In this document: positions 1 through 10,365 of the stretch, one piece after another
How positions within the stretch are numbered: position 1 is the first letter of the stretch
Layout of the letters: the number at the start of each line of letters is the position of its first letter
From: Pomphorhynchus laevis
Lineage: Eukaryota > Acanthocephala > Palaeacanthocephala > Echinorhynchida > Pomphorhynchidae
Length of the DNA stretch: 64,000 nucleotides
Direction of reading: 5' to 3'
NCBI GenBank assembly: GCA_012934845.2
Contig: WNNJ02002078.1
Span: 1 to 64,000, forward strand
Made by a program: the position numbers and the translations under genes
Notes under the pieces: model-generated
Seen by the model: only the letters and a program-made list of their open reading frames with translations
Told to the model about the DNA's origin: nothing
Database searches by the model: none

Positions 1-500
1 TATAAATATAATATATATTTACATATAAATATTTAAATATTTATATAAATATTTATTATAAATATTCACATAAATACTATCGACTTGACACGCGTATTCA
101 AATCTGAAAGAATTTTTAATGCAAACCCATATTCGTATAATCATATTTCTGATAAACAAGTTAATAATTAAGCACACTGATGTGAGTTAAATCATCATAA
201 CGTAGCTGGTTTATTCTGCGAAATAACTTTACGTGATCTAGCAAAATTGATAAAATAAATGAAATAATTAAATGATCACCAGCACCGATTATATGATCTT
301 TTGATCACATCAGTGTTAAACATATACTATATTTAATCGTTTGGTTATATTAAAAATTAAAGTTATATTTATTATATTTGAACTATAAAAATATTTGATG
401 TGAAAAAGATAATTTTACTAAATGTCTTTCTTCATTGTAAACGGAATTTTATACTTTATTCTTATAACTTATAGATAAACAGTTTTGCGCTACAATTTCA
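1..500. other. AT-rich non-coding flank
   Basis: Very AT-rich DNA with short ATTTATA-like runs at the left edge. I see no exon, RNA gene or element. The last ~20 bases end in a pyrimidine-rich TTTCAG that could be the splice acceptor of the exon that follows, so this may be intron. Confidence 0.5.
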
Positions 501-1043
501 GAATGTAGGCAAAAAGTAAAGTCAGTATCAAATATGTTAATGGCTAATCTGCTGTCAAGTATGAAATCAAATAGAGCGCCGATGCTCATCGTTGTGAGAA
601 AAGTAGACATTGATAGAGATTTGAGGTTGCTTGACGAAATTTTCACATTCATGCAATCAGCACTCTCTATTTCAGTTAATGATGGCATATCTAGCGACAG
701 TCAGAGTGTATACTTTGTAGATCCTTTAAAGGTTATTAACTGGATGCAAAGTCCAGAGGATATTGACAATCTGATGAATTTAGCTTCCTGGAACTGTGAA
801 CTCCACGCAAATCGGCAAATTAGTGAAAACTGTCAATCTGAATTTGACGTAAACAAAGATTCAACATCGGAATTGAAAAACGAAAAAGACACGACTGAGA
901 ATAAAACCAGTAAAGCGTCAAGAAAAAGAGATCGAGTAAGTGAGCCGCTATTTAGAAATAATATAATTATGAAAGCTATCTTGATATGTTGTATCGGCGT
1001 CATTGTCACCGTGATCTACGATCGTTGGATAGAAGATGACTAA
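501..1043 (+). CDS. Terminal exon of an unrecognised tail-anchored membrane protein
   Basis: I do not recognise the family. The frame is open from about 465 to the stop at 1043. A candidate acceptor (TTTCAG) precedes 501, so the ATG at 534 may be internal and the true start may lie left of the window. From 534 the reading is 169 residues: an N-terminal half with mixed hydrophobic and charged content, a Lys/Glu/Ser-rich low-complexity linker (about residues 105-140), and a single hydrophobic segment (AILICCIGVIVTVIY) just before a short acidic C-terminus. That layout is typical of tail-anchored ER or mitochondrial proteins. Codon use is less skewed to AT than the surrounding DNA and no transposon motif is seen, so a host gene is likely. 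An AATAAA lies 24 bases after the stop. Confidence 0.55.
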   Translation, partial: ECRQKVKSVSNMLMANLLSSMKSNRAPMLIVVRKVDIDRDLRLLDEIFTFMQSALSISVNDGISSDSQSVYFVDPLKVINWMQSPEDIDNLMNLASWNCELHANRQISENCQSEFDVNKDSTSELKNEKDTTENKTSKASRKRDRVSEPLFRNNIIMKAILICCIGVIVTVIYDRWIEDD

Positions 1044-1066
1044 TTCAAGACAAGACTATTTATTTG

Positions 1067-1072
1067 AATAAA
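1067..1072 (+). terminator. Polyadenylation signal AATAAA
   Basis: A canonical AATAAA hexamer sits 24 bases after the stop at 1043, on the same strand and at a fitting distance for 3' end formation of that gene. In AT-rich DNA the hexamer is common by chance; the position is what supports it. Confidence 0.45.
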
Positions 1073-1286
1073 CATTTAGTCTTTAAATTATCATACGCCA
1101 ATCATTTTCAAACAGACTACAATATTTTTAGATATGTCAAAAGGTCCAAGTATTAAAATTAGAAAAATGTAGAATATAGTTAACCTCTCCGTATAATGTC
1201 CATAATCAATAGCGTTATACTTCCTCCTCTTCGTTATCACTACTTTCAGATAGCGCAAGATCATCTAGAATATCTGAATCAACCAA

Positions 1287-2163
1287 TCAACTGACAACTA
1301 GCCGGCCTTTTTCCGGTAACATCTGTTTGTTTATAGTGGGCGTAATTATTTGATCTGTTTCACAAAAGTCAGTTAATAATTCTGTTTCATAATTAAAACT
1401 TGCGTCCAATTCATGATTATCACTATTTGCGTTCGATAAACTGTCAGTTAATTCAGAATCAAATAATGTATGTACGTCATGTGTCATATAACCGACGGTC
1501 TGTTTACTAATTTCGGTTTCTGGCTGTGAGTTTATAGGTAAAGATTCAGGATCATCAGCGTCGTTATTATTTGATGAATTGTCACATTGTTGCAGAAAGG
1601 TGTCAAAATGTGGCTTAATTTTGCTTGAAAGACTTTGGGGCTTTACTGTGATTGCAGAGCTCAATACTTATAGTGTGAATTTTCCGTTTTCTTCTATAAG
1701 TACACAATCTCTGTAGGAACACAATTTATGTGTTCCTGTAAAAACTGACGTGTCGACACTGGATCCTGGTATATTAGCTAGCGTGACAGTTACTTCATTT
1801 GTATTGTTAAATTCAATGTATCCAGGAGCGGACTGATCAATTGACGATGGAAGAGAGTCAACTGTCAGATCAAGTGCCTTGAAAGGGTTCATTCTTCGTG
1901 TGGGATTCCTCATTATAAGGTTAGCAATCTCGTAATACGGTCGGTTTAACATATCAATGCTAGATAATATAGCTTTTGAATTTCCTCTCATTAGTGCTAT
2001 TGATATTCGTTGAAAGAGCCGTGCAGATGCGATGCTGTATGGTATATATGATCGAATTGCTAAGGATCGGGCAAATTCGTCTGATGATTTTCTCCCCATT
2101 GATATTCCAGTCGCCGTAACACTCCAAGACTGCAGGTATGAAGTTATATCCCGCCTCAATCAT
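1287..2163 (-). pseudogene. Copy A: C-terminal tail after the REL domain
   Basis: Two overlapping minus-strand frames cover this part. The first begins IEAGYNFIPAVLECYGDW, the F-P-x-V-x-E-x-x-G motif after the REL core; the other holds ARLFQRISIALMRGNSKAILSS, which aligns by eye with RLSSAVQRRNAACLL in copy E at 43.8 kb. The last ~125 residues (1,287-1,664) are Ser/Asp/Asn-rich and match nothing I know; they may be element C-terminus or unrelated DNA. The stop at 1,668 separates them from the conserved tail. Confidence 0.55.
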
Positions 2164-2235
2164 TTTAGCACGGTACTGTCAATTTTAGCACGGTACCTCA
2201 ATCATTTTAGCACGGTACATTTTAGCACGGTATAT
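2155..2235. repeat. Short tandem block around TTTTAGCACGGTA
   Basis: The string ATTTTAGCACGGTA recurs four times within about 80 bases with uneven spacers. It sits exactly between the REL core and the C-terminal tail of copy A and accounts for the break in the frame there. Confidence 0.7.
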
Positions 2236-2640
2236 ATTTGACCAATGATGCGTACTGCGCAGCTGCGAAACCAGGCACATAAGCAGACTGGCGAAGAAAT
2301 GATTTCTGTAGTGGATGTGTTACCGCGAAATCTATAGCATCTGAAGGATCCCCGTAGATCAGAATATCGGCTGGACGTTCTTGTAGATTTTGGACAAGGT
2401 TGCGAAACTCGCAACCCACATGATTTCATGCTGATTGTGCCGCCTGGAGAACGACGTCACGAATTCCATTATGACGCATTCCTGGAAAACTACCGTAATT
2501 GCAAGTTAGTTCATGGAAGCCCTCAGAATCTGCATTTCGAAAACATCGACTACAACGGTAGTTACTTGGAGCAATTTGCAGGCCTAACCACATTCTTATA
2601 AGAATTGTAAATTCTTGGTCGGTAAGAGCTAGGCCGAGAC
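2222..2640 (-). pseudogene. Copy A: CCHC knuckle and restriction-like endonuclease core
   Basis: Minus-strand frames give a knuckle of the form C-x2-C-x8-H-x3-C (RCSRC ... FHELTC) followed by MRHNGIRDVV, the RH motif that precedes the REL domain in R2-like elements. After a frame change the nuclease core reads ERPADILIYGD, then AIDFAVTHPLQ, then AAAQYASLVKY. These supply the Asp residues and the K..KY tail of a PD-(D/E)XK fold. In R2-type LINEs this nuclease nicks the target DNA to prime reverse transcription. Confidence 0.7.
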
Positions 2641-2641
2641 T

Positions 2642-3094
2642 TCAAGTTGGGGCGAATTGTAACCATGCGTTCGCATGTGGCTGTGATACCGCTATTAGTC
2701 TGGCCCTTGTCCGATCATCTCCAGTGTCTAATAAATTTTTCCGCTTCTCTGAGTCGATTTTGAACGATATTTGATGTTGTCTTGTGGATGAAGCCTGTTG
2801 TTCCACTTCTGCTCCGTGTAGCGCAAGTATTTCATTCGCGTTTACAAAGCCCGGAAATGTATTTGGATCCTGGTTTACAAACGCGGCCACTGTGCTGACG
2901 CTTGCTGCAAAGACTGCCGCTCTGTGTTTGTTTGTACTCCTAAGGCCCAGACCGCCCATTTTTAGTGGGAGCTCAACTTGAGATCGTGTTCGCGCTGACA
3001 GTTGTATTGAAGCGATGATTTTCATTGCCCGTATCACAGCATTATCAAACTGCTTACAGAAAAGTTCGGTGCTTGCTGGATCTACATTCCTCAT
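2642..3094 (-). pseudogene. Copy A: RT thumb and downstream linker
   Basis: The 150-residue frame contains a helical stretch followed by QVELPLKMGGLGLRS, the conserved thumb/linker motif (LPxxxGGLGxR) found after the RT in this LINE superfamily; copies B (near 6,900) and C (near 63,790) have the same block. It ends at a stop next to 2,640, after which the zinc knuckle is found in another frame. Confidence 0.7.
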
Positions 3095-3379
3095 TAGGAA
3101 TGCTATTCGTTAAGCGGAAGCACAGTGGCGCAATAGCAGGTAAGCCACATGAGCGTCCGGAAGCGACGCGACAAGCTCTGTGTCATTTACTAGGTTTGGT
3201 AAGCAACTATTTATGAGATATGCTTCTACAAACTCTTGCGAACCAATTGGGCATCCCAAAAGTCTTGGTATATAGAGAGTGAGCCCATCCTGTCTGCGTT
3301 GAGATAATTGCTTCTGTGTGGCCTTTTAATTCGATTTTTTGACAATTCATTGATAATCTGATTTTTCCAGCTCATTTGA

Positions 3380-3573
3380 ATCATGTTTAATGTGATAGCA
3401 ACTGCCTTGGGTTCACCTGCAGTTATTCCATCGTCTAAATACCACTTGTTAAAACCGATACCTGTGATCGAGTCGATTTTCCGAATAATCGGTTGGATTG
3501 CCAGTGCGAAAAGGAATGGGCCCAGAGGGTCCCCTTGTTGTACTCCTGCTGACGATGTAAGGCTTTTTGCTGC
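3380..3573 (-). pseudogene. Copy A: RT palm motifs B and C
   Basis: In a shifted minus-strand frame the RT continues with GVQQGDPLGPFLFALA (motif B, about 3,500-3,550) and FNKWYLDDGI (motif C, about 3,425-3,455). The two adjacent Asp of YLDDG are the metal-binding pair, so the catalytic triad with the Asp of motif A was once complete. The Leu before DD, instead of the usual Ala, marks this subfamily and is shared with copy C at 63.3 kb. Confidence 0.75.
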
Positions 3574-4896
3574 TCAAAATCGTAATTTTGATGGTTGCGA
3601 GTAGCACCATTTGACCCACAATCCGATAGAAGGTGCTTCAATGTCGACTGCGTCAATAAAGCATTGCCTGTCAACTGTATTAAAAGCGTTCGAAACATCC
3701 ACTTTCGCCCATACCCAATTTTCCGAGGTGTGCATCTGTTCGTGCAATCGTCGAATCTGGTGAATTATTAAATCTGCGCCATTTGCCACTACAACACCGA
3801 CCTGTTGTGGTTGAAATATTTGAGTGAACTTATCGCGCATCTTCGTGCAAATACACTTTGCACACACCCTCCGTAACAATTCTCCTGCCGCTATTAAGCG
3901 TATACCTCCATTTGGTTTTTCTAGAGCGATAAGATCTGCACACGCAAAATATCGAGATATATCTACAGGAAGGTCACCGGCTGCCATATAATTTATCAGA
4001 TGTGCCAGGCGACTTAGAAGCTTTCCAGACTGATCCGCTGTGATCATGTCTTGTAGGTGTTCGGCTCTTAAACCCAGACAACGTGGTGACGATGCAGAGG
4101 GGAATGAGAAAATTGAATCTCGAACGGTATCCGAATCGATGACAATACCGTGTTCTGCCGTTGGGATTGAGGTTATAATACCTTTACCGGGTGGGTGCAA
4201 ATCTGTGAGCTTACGGTGTGTCTGTTCTGTGAACGGCGCCAGCCGTGACGAAGATATTCGTTTCATTGCCTTGCCGTAGTTTCCCTGTCGCACAAGTTCG
4301 ATTGTCATTATCTTTGATTTGTCGTGTTTATGTCGGGTCGTTTGTTGAGCACAAACATGCGTGAGAAAGGAAGTGTCAAACTGCCTGTTTTCGGCTGACT
4401 TTAGTGCATTCTCTATATGTTTTCGTACATTTCGGTGATCACCTGAATGAGCTGATAGGCACACTTTTGCGAACCCCAAAAGACTAGTCCAGCTATATGG
4501 CGATTTATGTTCTAGTGCCTCCTCAATATGATTGGTAAAAATGCGAGCTGCTTTATTTCGTAAACTCCAATGGATTCGTCTTACTGTCAGCGTAGGTGAT
4601 TCCCAAATACGGTGAAGCATTTCATATGCGTTCAAATTGTGGGAAACGTCGTTGGTCGAAGCCATTTCAGATCCTTTGTAGGTTTGACGTTCGGCTGTAA
4701 GTTTGACATGGGAGGAAATATTGGGTGTGTAATCAACAATCAAAGCGCAGCTAGTGCCTGGGCACCGAACCCCAAAACTCTTGTAAAAACGTACATTTCC
4801 GAATTTTCTAAGTGCGATTGGCATGTTACAATGCGGGCAAATACCAAGCTTTGATATTATGGCCCCTTCCATTCGCCAAGGGCTTTCCGACGGCAA
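3574..4896 (-). pseudogene. Copy A: N-terminal zinc ribbon, linker and RT fingers
   Basis: A 440-residue open frame. Residues ~19-50 hold a C-x2-C pair (CPHC) and a later C-x4-C pair, suggestive of a zinc ribbon. Residues ~240-340 match the family's pre-palm block: PRCLGLRAEHLQDM, then LALINY-like helices and LIALEKPNGGIRLIAAGE, the conserved entry into the RT fingers. RT motif A follows near residue 395 (AKVDVSNAFNTV), giving the first catalytic Asp. The frame then ends at the palm and homology continues in another frame below 3,574. The fragment is clearly transposon-derived; its exact clade name is inferred only from domain order. Confidence 0.8.
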
Positions 4897-4930
4897 TGAG
4901 CTGTCGACGGCAATATGTTATTACTGAGTT

Positions 4931-5985
4931 TGAGAATTCACGCTTGATTTGCTAAAATATCTTAGAATATCTTAGAATACAAGGTGATTGTGCGTACAGG
5001 GACTTTCTTATCACTGCGTTTCCAAAGCTTTCGCGCTGAAATACACTTCAAAATTGCTTGTCGATTTGGCGAAATCGTTTAATAAATCGTTTTGTAGTTA
5101 TTCGGTTTACGGGAAAACGTTTGATTGTCTAGATTGTTTTGATTGTTTATTTTTTAGATATGTACGTGTCAGTAAGATCGAAAACGCAGGAAGCAAAATA
5201 TTTAGCTGTTGAAAACATCGTATAAAAGTCGTAATTGATTATAATGTTTACAATTTTTAGATGTTTGAAAATTTACATTAAAAGTGATTATTTCTGTCTG
5301 CTCCGACGATACGAATAGCAATAGATGATCAGAAACAGTTGAATTCTTTCTGGTTTTATTATTGAATTGTTAGCTTGAAGAACGTGAACGATAACGATCG
5401 ATGTAACAACTGAAGTAGAGAAGCTATGGCTGATAGCAAAAATGTATCTGCACCATATTTACAGTAGCAAGCAGATGCTAATAAAATAAACAGCTTAATC
5501 AAATCAAAAGTTTATAAAGAGTAAGACAACGTTTTTACAAAGAAAAATAAAGCGAATGTTACTGTTTTCCAATAAGTAAACATTGCAAAACATCGATTTT
5601 AAGTAAATGAATACATTGTGTTTTTATACTATAGCATTGAAATTAGAAATAATAAAAGATATTGTTGAAAAAGAAACACTTCATATGTACTTGTACACGA
5701 TGCAACACATGTTTATTTGCTTGTCGTAGTATTCGTCGGGCAGATGGATTCAGTTATATCAGCTGGAATAAGAGTATTTCGATTGAGCTCAAGAGCCTGA
5801 GAATAGAAGGCGTCAAATGACCAACAAAAATTGTATGAAATACGATAAACTGATTTATGTAAAAATAAGGAAATATATTATTACGGTATTATTTTTTTAG
5901 TAAAATATTTATTATTAATAAAAATGATTACAATGCATTGTATAATTGTCAACAAATTCTCTCTTCATACTTCCTAAAACGCTTA
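4931..5985. other. Spacer between two REL LINE copies
   Basis: Moderately AT-rich DNA between copy A and the 3' part of copy B. It probably contains the 5' UTR of copy A next to 4,900. I recognise no coding or RNA feature in it. Confidence 0.4.
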
Positions 5986-6107
5986 TCCTGTCAACTTCGC
6001 AAAGAGATGGCTTTTGTCAACGAAAACATCAACCGCCTTCTCAATTGCGTGATAATCAACCCATTTGGTTGTCCGGATTCCTAGGCAAGACGGCCAGCTG
6101 CCTTTTT

Positions 6108-6743
6108 TTAACAAAGCTCGATACCATGACCACCAACAGATGACACGACAGCAGGTATGAAAACATCACCTTCTATTCTATTGATTTGCTCTGCATATTT
6201 CGAACTTTTTCGAGTCGCATGATACGAAAACACAGAATTTACTTCACTCGACATGGCGTACGCAGGAGCAAAATAGTTCAAAACGCAAACGTCTATATGT
6301 GACTGCTCTTCCGTTACATGCTTAAAGTCCGTATATACAAGATCCATCCTGGCAGATCTATCGCGTGTCGCCGAATTTGCAGCAAAGATCATCTCTTCTG
6401 CTACGGGTTGTAATTCGACATCAGCAGCGGCGTTTCCGAACGCATGCTTTATAATATCTCCCAGGATATCTCGAACAACATTATGCCGTATAATTGTGAA
6501 ATTAGTCACTTTGCAAGACAACGTGTGTGCGGGCTCGATGCTGCCTCCGCACTTACATTTTTTGCATGGCTCACTGACCAAATTGTACCTGGTGGTCATT
6601 GCAACCTGGAATTGCTTTTGATTTAGGTGTGATCTGTGCAAACGAGTTGGTGTGGATATCAACCAGGCCGATGCACCAGGCCAAGAGGCGTGCTGAAAAA
6701 TAAGTTTCCATTTCTCATTTGCCGCCTGTGACACCTGTTCCAT
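6108..6743 (-). pseudogene. Copy B: CCHC knuckle and REL endonuclease
   Basis: An uninterrupted 211-residue frame. KKCKCGGSIEPAHTLSC forms the zinc knuckle, IRHNVVRDIL is the RH motif, then SARMDLVY, HIDVCVLNYFAP and ATRKSSKYAEQI give the spaced Asp, Asp and K-x-x-K-Y of a PD-(D/E)XK restriction-like nuclease. FIPAVVSSVGGHG ends the conserved part. This is the best-preserved REL domain in the window and the clearest evidence that the family belongs with R2-like, REL-bearing LINEs rather than APE-bearing ones. Confidence 0.8.
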
Positions 6744-7416
6744 TTATTTCCGTGAACGTTCGTCAATCTCTTCTCGGAATCTTTTCATCATCTCACTGAG
6801 TGTACGTTCTGATATTTCAATATATGAGTTCAGGATATTGTTGTTTGCCATTACAACTGATCGGTGAAAATGACCTTCGACATCATCTGCAGGATTTCGC
6901 ATTCCCAGTCCACCCCATCTTACTGGTAACTGGGCAATCTTCTGAAACTCAGCATGCTCACTGATTCCTCCCGACAATGTCCGGCAGAAACGATCCGAAT
7001 ATGATTTCTTCCAATTCTTTGAACTGCATCTTGTTTGTTTTGACGGTTCGTTGTAGATATGTCCACTGAAATTGTGTCGATTTTATAAATAAAGCGTATG
7101 CAACATGTTTGTAGTAGATTGCTATTTGCTTAAGAAACACAATCTCATCCATCCAACCTTTAGTATTTTCCTCAATACATTCACGTGTAGAACTTTTGAT
7201 TCCTATAAATCTGCACAAGATTTTAATACCTTCGTTGTCAACGCATATACCTTCTCGTTTGAAGGCACGTAGCTCTTCATAACTTGTGGTTCGATTCCGG
7301 AGCAAATGACATTTGGCACTATTCACATAGAAGCCGTAGAAAGGACCCACAGATTTCAATATCTCCAACCCTTGTAATAAGTCCGTACACTTTCTTATTA
7401 GAGTTGCATTATCCGC
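6744..7416 (-). pseudogene. Copy B: RT thumb and connector
   Basis: Two minus-strand frames cover this part. The upper one (to 6,958) has FYGFYVNSAKCHLL, the post-YADD block that resembles the NPSKT/NxxKS motif of related RTs, then FKELEEIIFGSFLPDIVG. The lower one (6,744-6,977) has QLPVRWGGLGMRNPADDV, the LPxRxGGLGxR thumb motif. The order and spacing match copies A, C and D. Confidence 0.7.
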
Positions 7417-8016
7417 TTACCACATTTGTGATATTTCCGGGACTCTCGCTTGCAATACTTTTATCAGCGGCATTGATGCAGCGGCATGAACTGTTATTGC
7501 TATGGGGTCACCCTGAGTGACCCCCTCACTAGAGAGAAGATTTTCATTCATCACTAACAATAACGCTGGATTCGTGTAAGTGTTTATCAACAGTGTGGAC
7601 AACGCTGGGCAAATCATTTTGATTTTACGAAGTAATAAGGATCTAGTTAAGCAATTAAACGCATTCGTGGCATTGATGGTGAGAACATAGTAGTCGGCAT
7701 TATCGTCAAACAGATTTCTGACTCTGTGGAATACCGTTTCTGTTCCATTTCTTTGCCCTGCACACCATTGAGTCATCCCACATACTTCGGTTAAGAAAGG
7801 TCTGATTTTACGAATCTGTGCCTTCGCAACTATCCGTCTTAATACTTCACCAACACCGATTGGTCGAACTCCCGGACATTTATTTACTGGAATCAGGCTA
7901 CATGGGCAGTATGCCTCTAACCATGATGGTTCTACAGATTTTGAGGCTAACATTGTCGCAAAACGTGCTAAACTTTCTGCAAGTAGTGTTGACTCCCTTG
8001 AACATCCCGACAACAA
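7417..8016 (-). pseudogene. Copy B: RT fingers and palm
   Basis: About 200 residues. The block NKCPGVRPIGVGEVLRRIVA is the family's signature before the palm, followed by motif A (LTINATNAFNCL, where the catalytic Asp appears replaced by Asn) and motif B (EGVTQGDPIAITVHAAASMP). The frame stops at 7,417, at the Y of the expected YADD box, where the DNA reads W-stop-ADN. Both catalytic boxes have therefore decayed and the copy cannot encode an active RT. Confidence 0.8.
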
Positions 8017-8089
8017 TCCAAACCACGCTTACGCTGTCATTCCTGATGGCTCGGCACCTCCGTTTGTGTGTTTCGCCGAACGTGTGATG

Positions 8090-8527
8090 TCAGAGCTTGA
8101 AATTTCCATGAAAACACACGGGTTGAATTTTCCGACATTGACGAAATGGAGTGTTCAGCACAAATTCAGGGTTCACAGGTGACGATTCTGGATGTAACTG
8201 TTTAAGCTTCTCAAGGACTGAAATGCCATCAACTGTATCATGAGGCTCCAGTATACAATTAACAGAGCCTCGATTTCGAACTAGTTTAGCTGCTCGGGCG
8301 ACATTACCAGCATGTACTATGCGCCGTACAGTGCTTATGACATCGTTGTCTGCTAAGTGTCCTCTGGTAGTTAAGTCCATCGACTGAAAGAAACGCGCTT
8401 TCTCGAGTAGCTCCTCTAACTTTCCTTCGTCCCACCATTTCAATCTTCTTTCCAATACTTTGCGACAGTCACTTGTACGTTGATGGCTCGTCTTTTGCAT
8501 AATAATCTGACAAAAGACTGAAATCAA
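8090..8527 (-). pseudogene. Copy B: N-terminal helical region before the RT
   Basis: A 145-residue frame with helical, charged content (RRLKWWDEGKLEELLEKARFF). A block around VRRIVHAGNVARAAKLVRN corresponds to the RSGNYGKAMRRLSQGN block of copy C and RQGNYGKAMKRIS of copy A, placing it just before the RT. It continues with LKQLHPES, matching the KLTDLHPPG element of copy A. Confidence 0.65.
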
Positions 8528-8642
8528 TTTTAGAATTGACGGACAGATTCTTCTACGAACTCGTTAATGAATTCAGTGAGTTTTTGCAGCAATTACTTTA
8601 GCAGCATTGCACTTAGGGATAGTAAAAAGATTAGGCCGCCAC

Positions 8643-8949
8643 TTAATGATTTCCTGATATAGTGCACATACCAATGCCCATCATTCCGCAGCAACCAATC
8701 AAAATTAGTACTCGAGGTACCGTGTGTGCCTGACGGGATACAACATTATCGCAAAGGTATATTAGTTGACGGCGTGAAAACCTGTTGATTTTCAATGCTA
8801 CGATTCGTGTAATTGCATGCCCGGCAACTTGTACACGACTTTTTGCCTTTGACACATTTGCATTCTTTACACTTGGTACTAGGGCCATTACAGTTGCAGC
8901 ATAGTTGAATTGAAGATGGCTTACCACGTACCATTATATTTGTAATCAA
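8643..8949 (-). pseudogene. Copy B: N-terminal CXC (tesmin-like) zinc cluster
   Basis: From the ATG near 8,934 the minus strand reads CCNCNGPSTKCKECKCVKG, then KSCTSCRACNYTNRS: nine or more Cys in C-x-C and C-x2-C spacings. This resembles the CRC/CXC domain of tesmin/TSO1/LIN54 proteins, which bind DNA through a Cys-rich cluster; the K-x-S-C-x-x-C and C-x-N parts are also seen in copy C at 61.77 kb. In a LINE it could serve target-site or RNA binding (inference). The frame is lost after about 65 residues. Confidence 0.65.
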
Positions 8950-10365
8950 TTATTAATTAATTATGCTAATTATTTCTCAAATGTACTTAGAGTAGTTATA
9001 ATCAAGAATTTTTTCATATTATTTCATATTTTATCATATTATTTTATGGTATTAGATAACAAGATAACAAGATATTATCTTGTAAAACAAGATATTTGTA
9101 TAAATACGATAAAAATATTCTGTGAAATTACATAATACAAAGAGTATAAACATGTAATTGTTTCTAAAAGTAGTAAAATTAATTAAATTAATAAATTACA
9201 TTCGTTAACGATCATTCGTTTTATTATTATGCAGTTTAATAATTAAACAAAATAATTATTTTTAAATTACATTGCTAATTACATTTTATTCATTAACTAA
9301 ATTTATAAATTAATATTTCTTATATTAAAAATACTTAACTTTAATTTACATAAACGCATTTTTATTTAATAAAATCAAAAGAAAAATTGGAATATAATTG
9401 TATTATTAAATCAAATTAAATAGTAAAGTGTTTTGTATTACAAATCGCATGACCTTTGAATGGAGTTAAAACAACTTACATTCCAAATATACTTTCTACA
9501 AATAAAAAATAACTGCTCAAATTTGAGTTTAGTAATTAATTAAAGATAGAATTACATGATAAATATTAAAGTGGTTATTTTATAACAGTAAATAATCACA
9601 GATATAAGTACATTTGCTAAATAATGAGAAAATAAATATTAACAAATTGTTCATATCCCTTAGTAAATCCACTTTGTTATATTGGCCTTTATTATGAAGC
9701 CAAGAAGACATCATGACCATAATATTAAATCAAGACATCTTGACCAGATTATTAAGCCAAAAAGACATCTTGACTATATTACTAAACCAAAATGACTACA
9801 TGTTATTTCAAAATAAATTAAAGTTCAATTAATTAAAATGTGATTTTTATTTTATATTTCCAAAATTTTATTTCAGAGGCTAATGCTATCAAATACGAAA
9901 AACGAAAATAAATTAAAGTTTAAATAGATCATTTTCATATGGATGTACATTGCTGTTAAACTAATTGTGTTAAACATAAATTCTTAATTTTAATTTATTT
10001 AGCATAATTTGTAAATTTTAAAGTTAAATATAAAATTCAATTAAACAATGACTGTGGCAAACTAACGAAACTTTCAATACATTTTAAGATAATTGAGGTA
10101 AAAATATCGACTATGGAAGGTTATTTATTAAATTTAAATGTTAAATTTGCTATTATGGAATTATATACAATACACCGAATAGCGCATAAGATAAACATAT
10201 TTAAACTATATTGTTGCTTAAAATCGGCTATACTTGTATACTAAGGCATAACGGTTCCGCAGACTTTTACAACCTTACGATAAGCGTTATAAAACCTAAA
10301 TGCGCCATTAAAGAGATATCACTTTAAAAAATTTGCTTGTAGGCGAATGTATGAATAGTGTAGAG
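8950..10365. other. AT-rich spacer
   Basis: Extremely AT-rich, without long frames. Apart from the short tandem repeat near 9.7 kb I see nothing. If the kinesin gene has exons beyond 11,636 they could lie here, but none is convincing. Confidence 0.4.
9690..9800. repeat. Three imperfect ~37-bp tandem units (AAGACATCTTGAC core)
   Basis: Units containing AGCCAAGAAGACATC, CAAGACATCTTGACC and AGCCAAAAAGACATC follow each other, separated by ATTATTAA-like text. This is an old, decayed tandem repeat with no coding or regulatory interpretation. Confidence 0.6.

Larger units (their letters stand above)
1280..4930 (-). mobile_element. REL-type non-LTR retrotransposon, copy A (broken, nearly full-length ORF)
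   Basis: Read on the minus strand from 4,896 down to 1,287 the segment carries, in order, a zinc-ribbon-like N-terminus, an alpha-helical linker, RT fingers and palm with motifs A, B and C, RT thumb, a CCHC knuckle with an RHN motif, a restriction-like endonuclease (REL) core and a C-terminal tail. This order is that of R2-superclade LINEs, which use one ORF and a C-terminal REL nuclease for target-primed reverse transcription. The frame is broken several times (near 3,570, 3,100, 2,640, 2,430, 2,200 and 1,665). The CXC cluster seen at the N-terminus of copies B and C was not found here. Copy A belongs to the subfamily whose RT box reads WYLDDG, like copy C at the right edge. Confidence 0.8.
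5990..8949 (-). mobile_element. REL-type non-LTR retrotransposon, copy B (broken, all domains represented)
   Basis: The minus strand from 8,949 to about 6,000 holds a complete set of domains for this LINE superfamily: CXC cysteine cluster, N-terminal helical region, RT (motifs A to C), thumb with GGLGMR, CCHC knuckle plus RH, and REL nuclease. The frame is interrupted around 8,640, 8,090, 7,415, 6,960 and 6,744. Its RT belongs to the WYADD type (here eroded), like copy D at 52.1 kb and unlike copies A and C. Weak coding similarity may extend to about 5,990, beyond the stop at 6,108. Confidence 0.8.
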
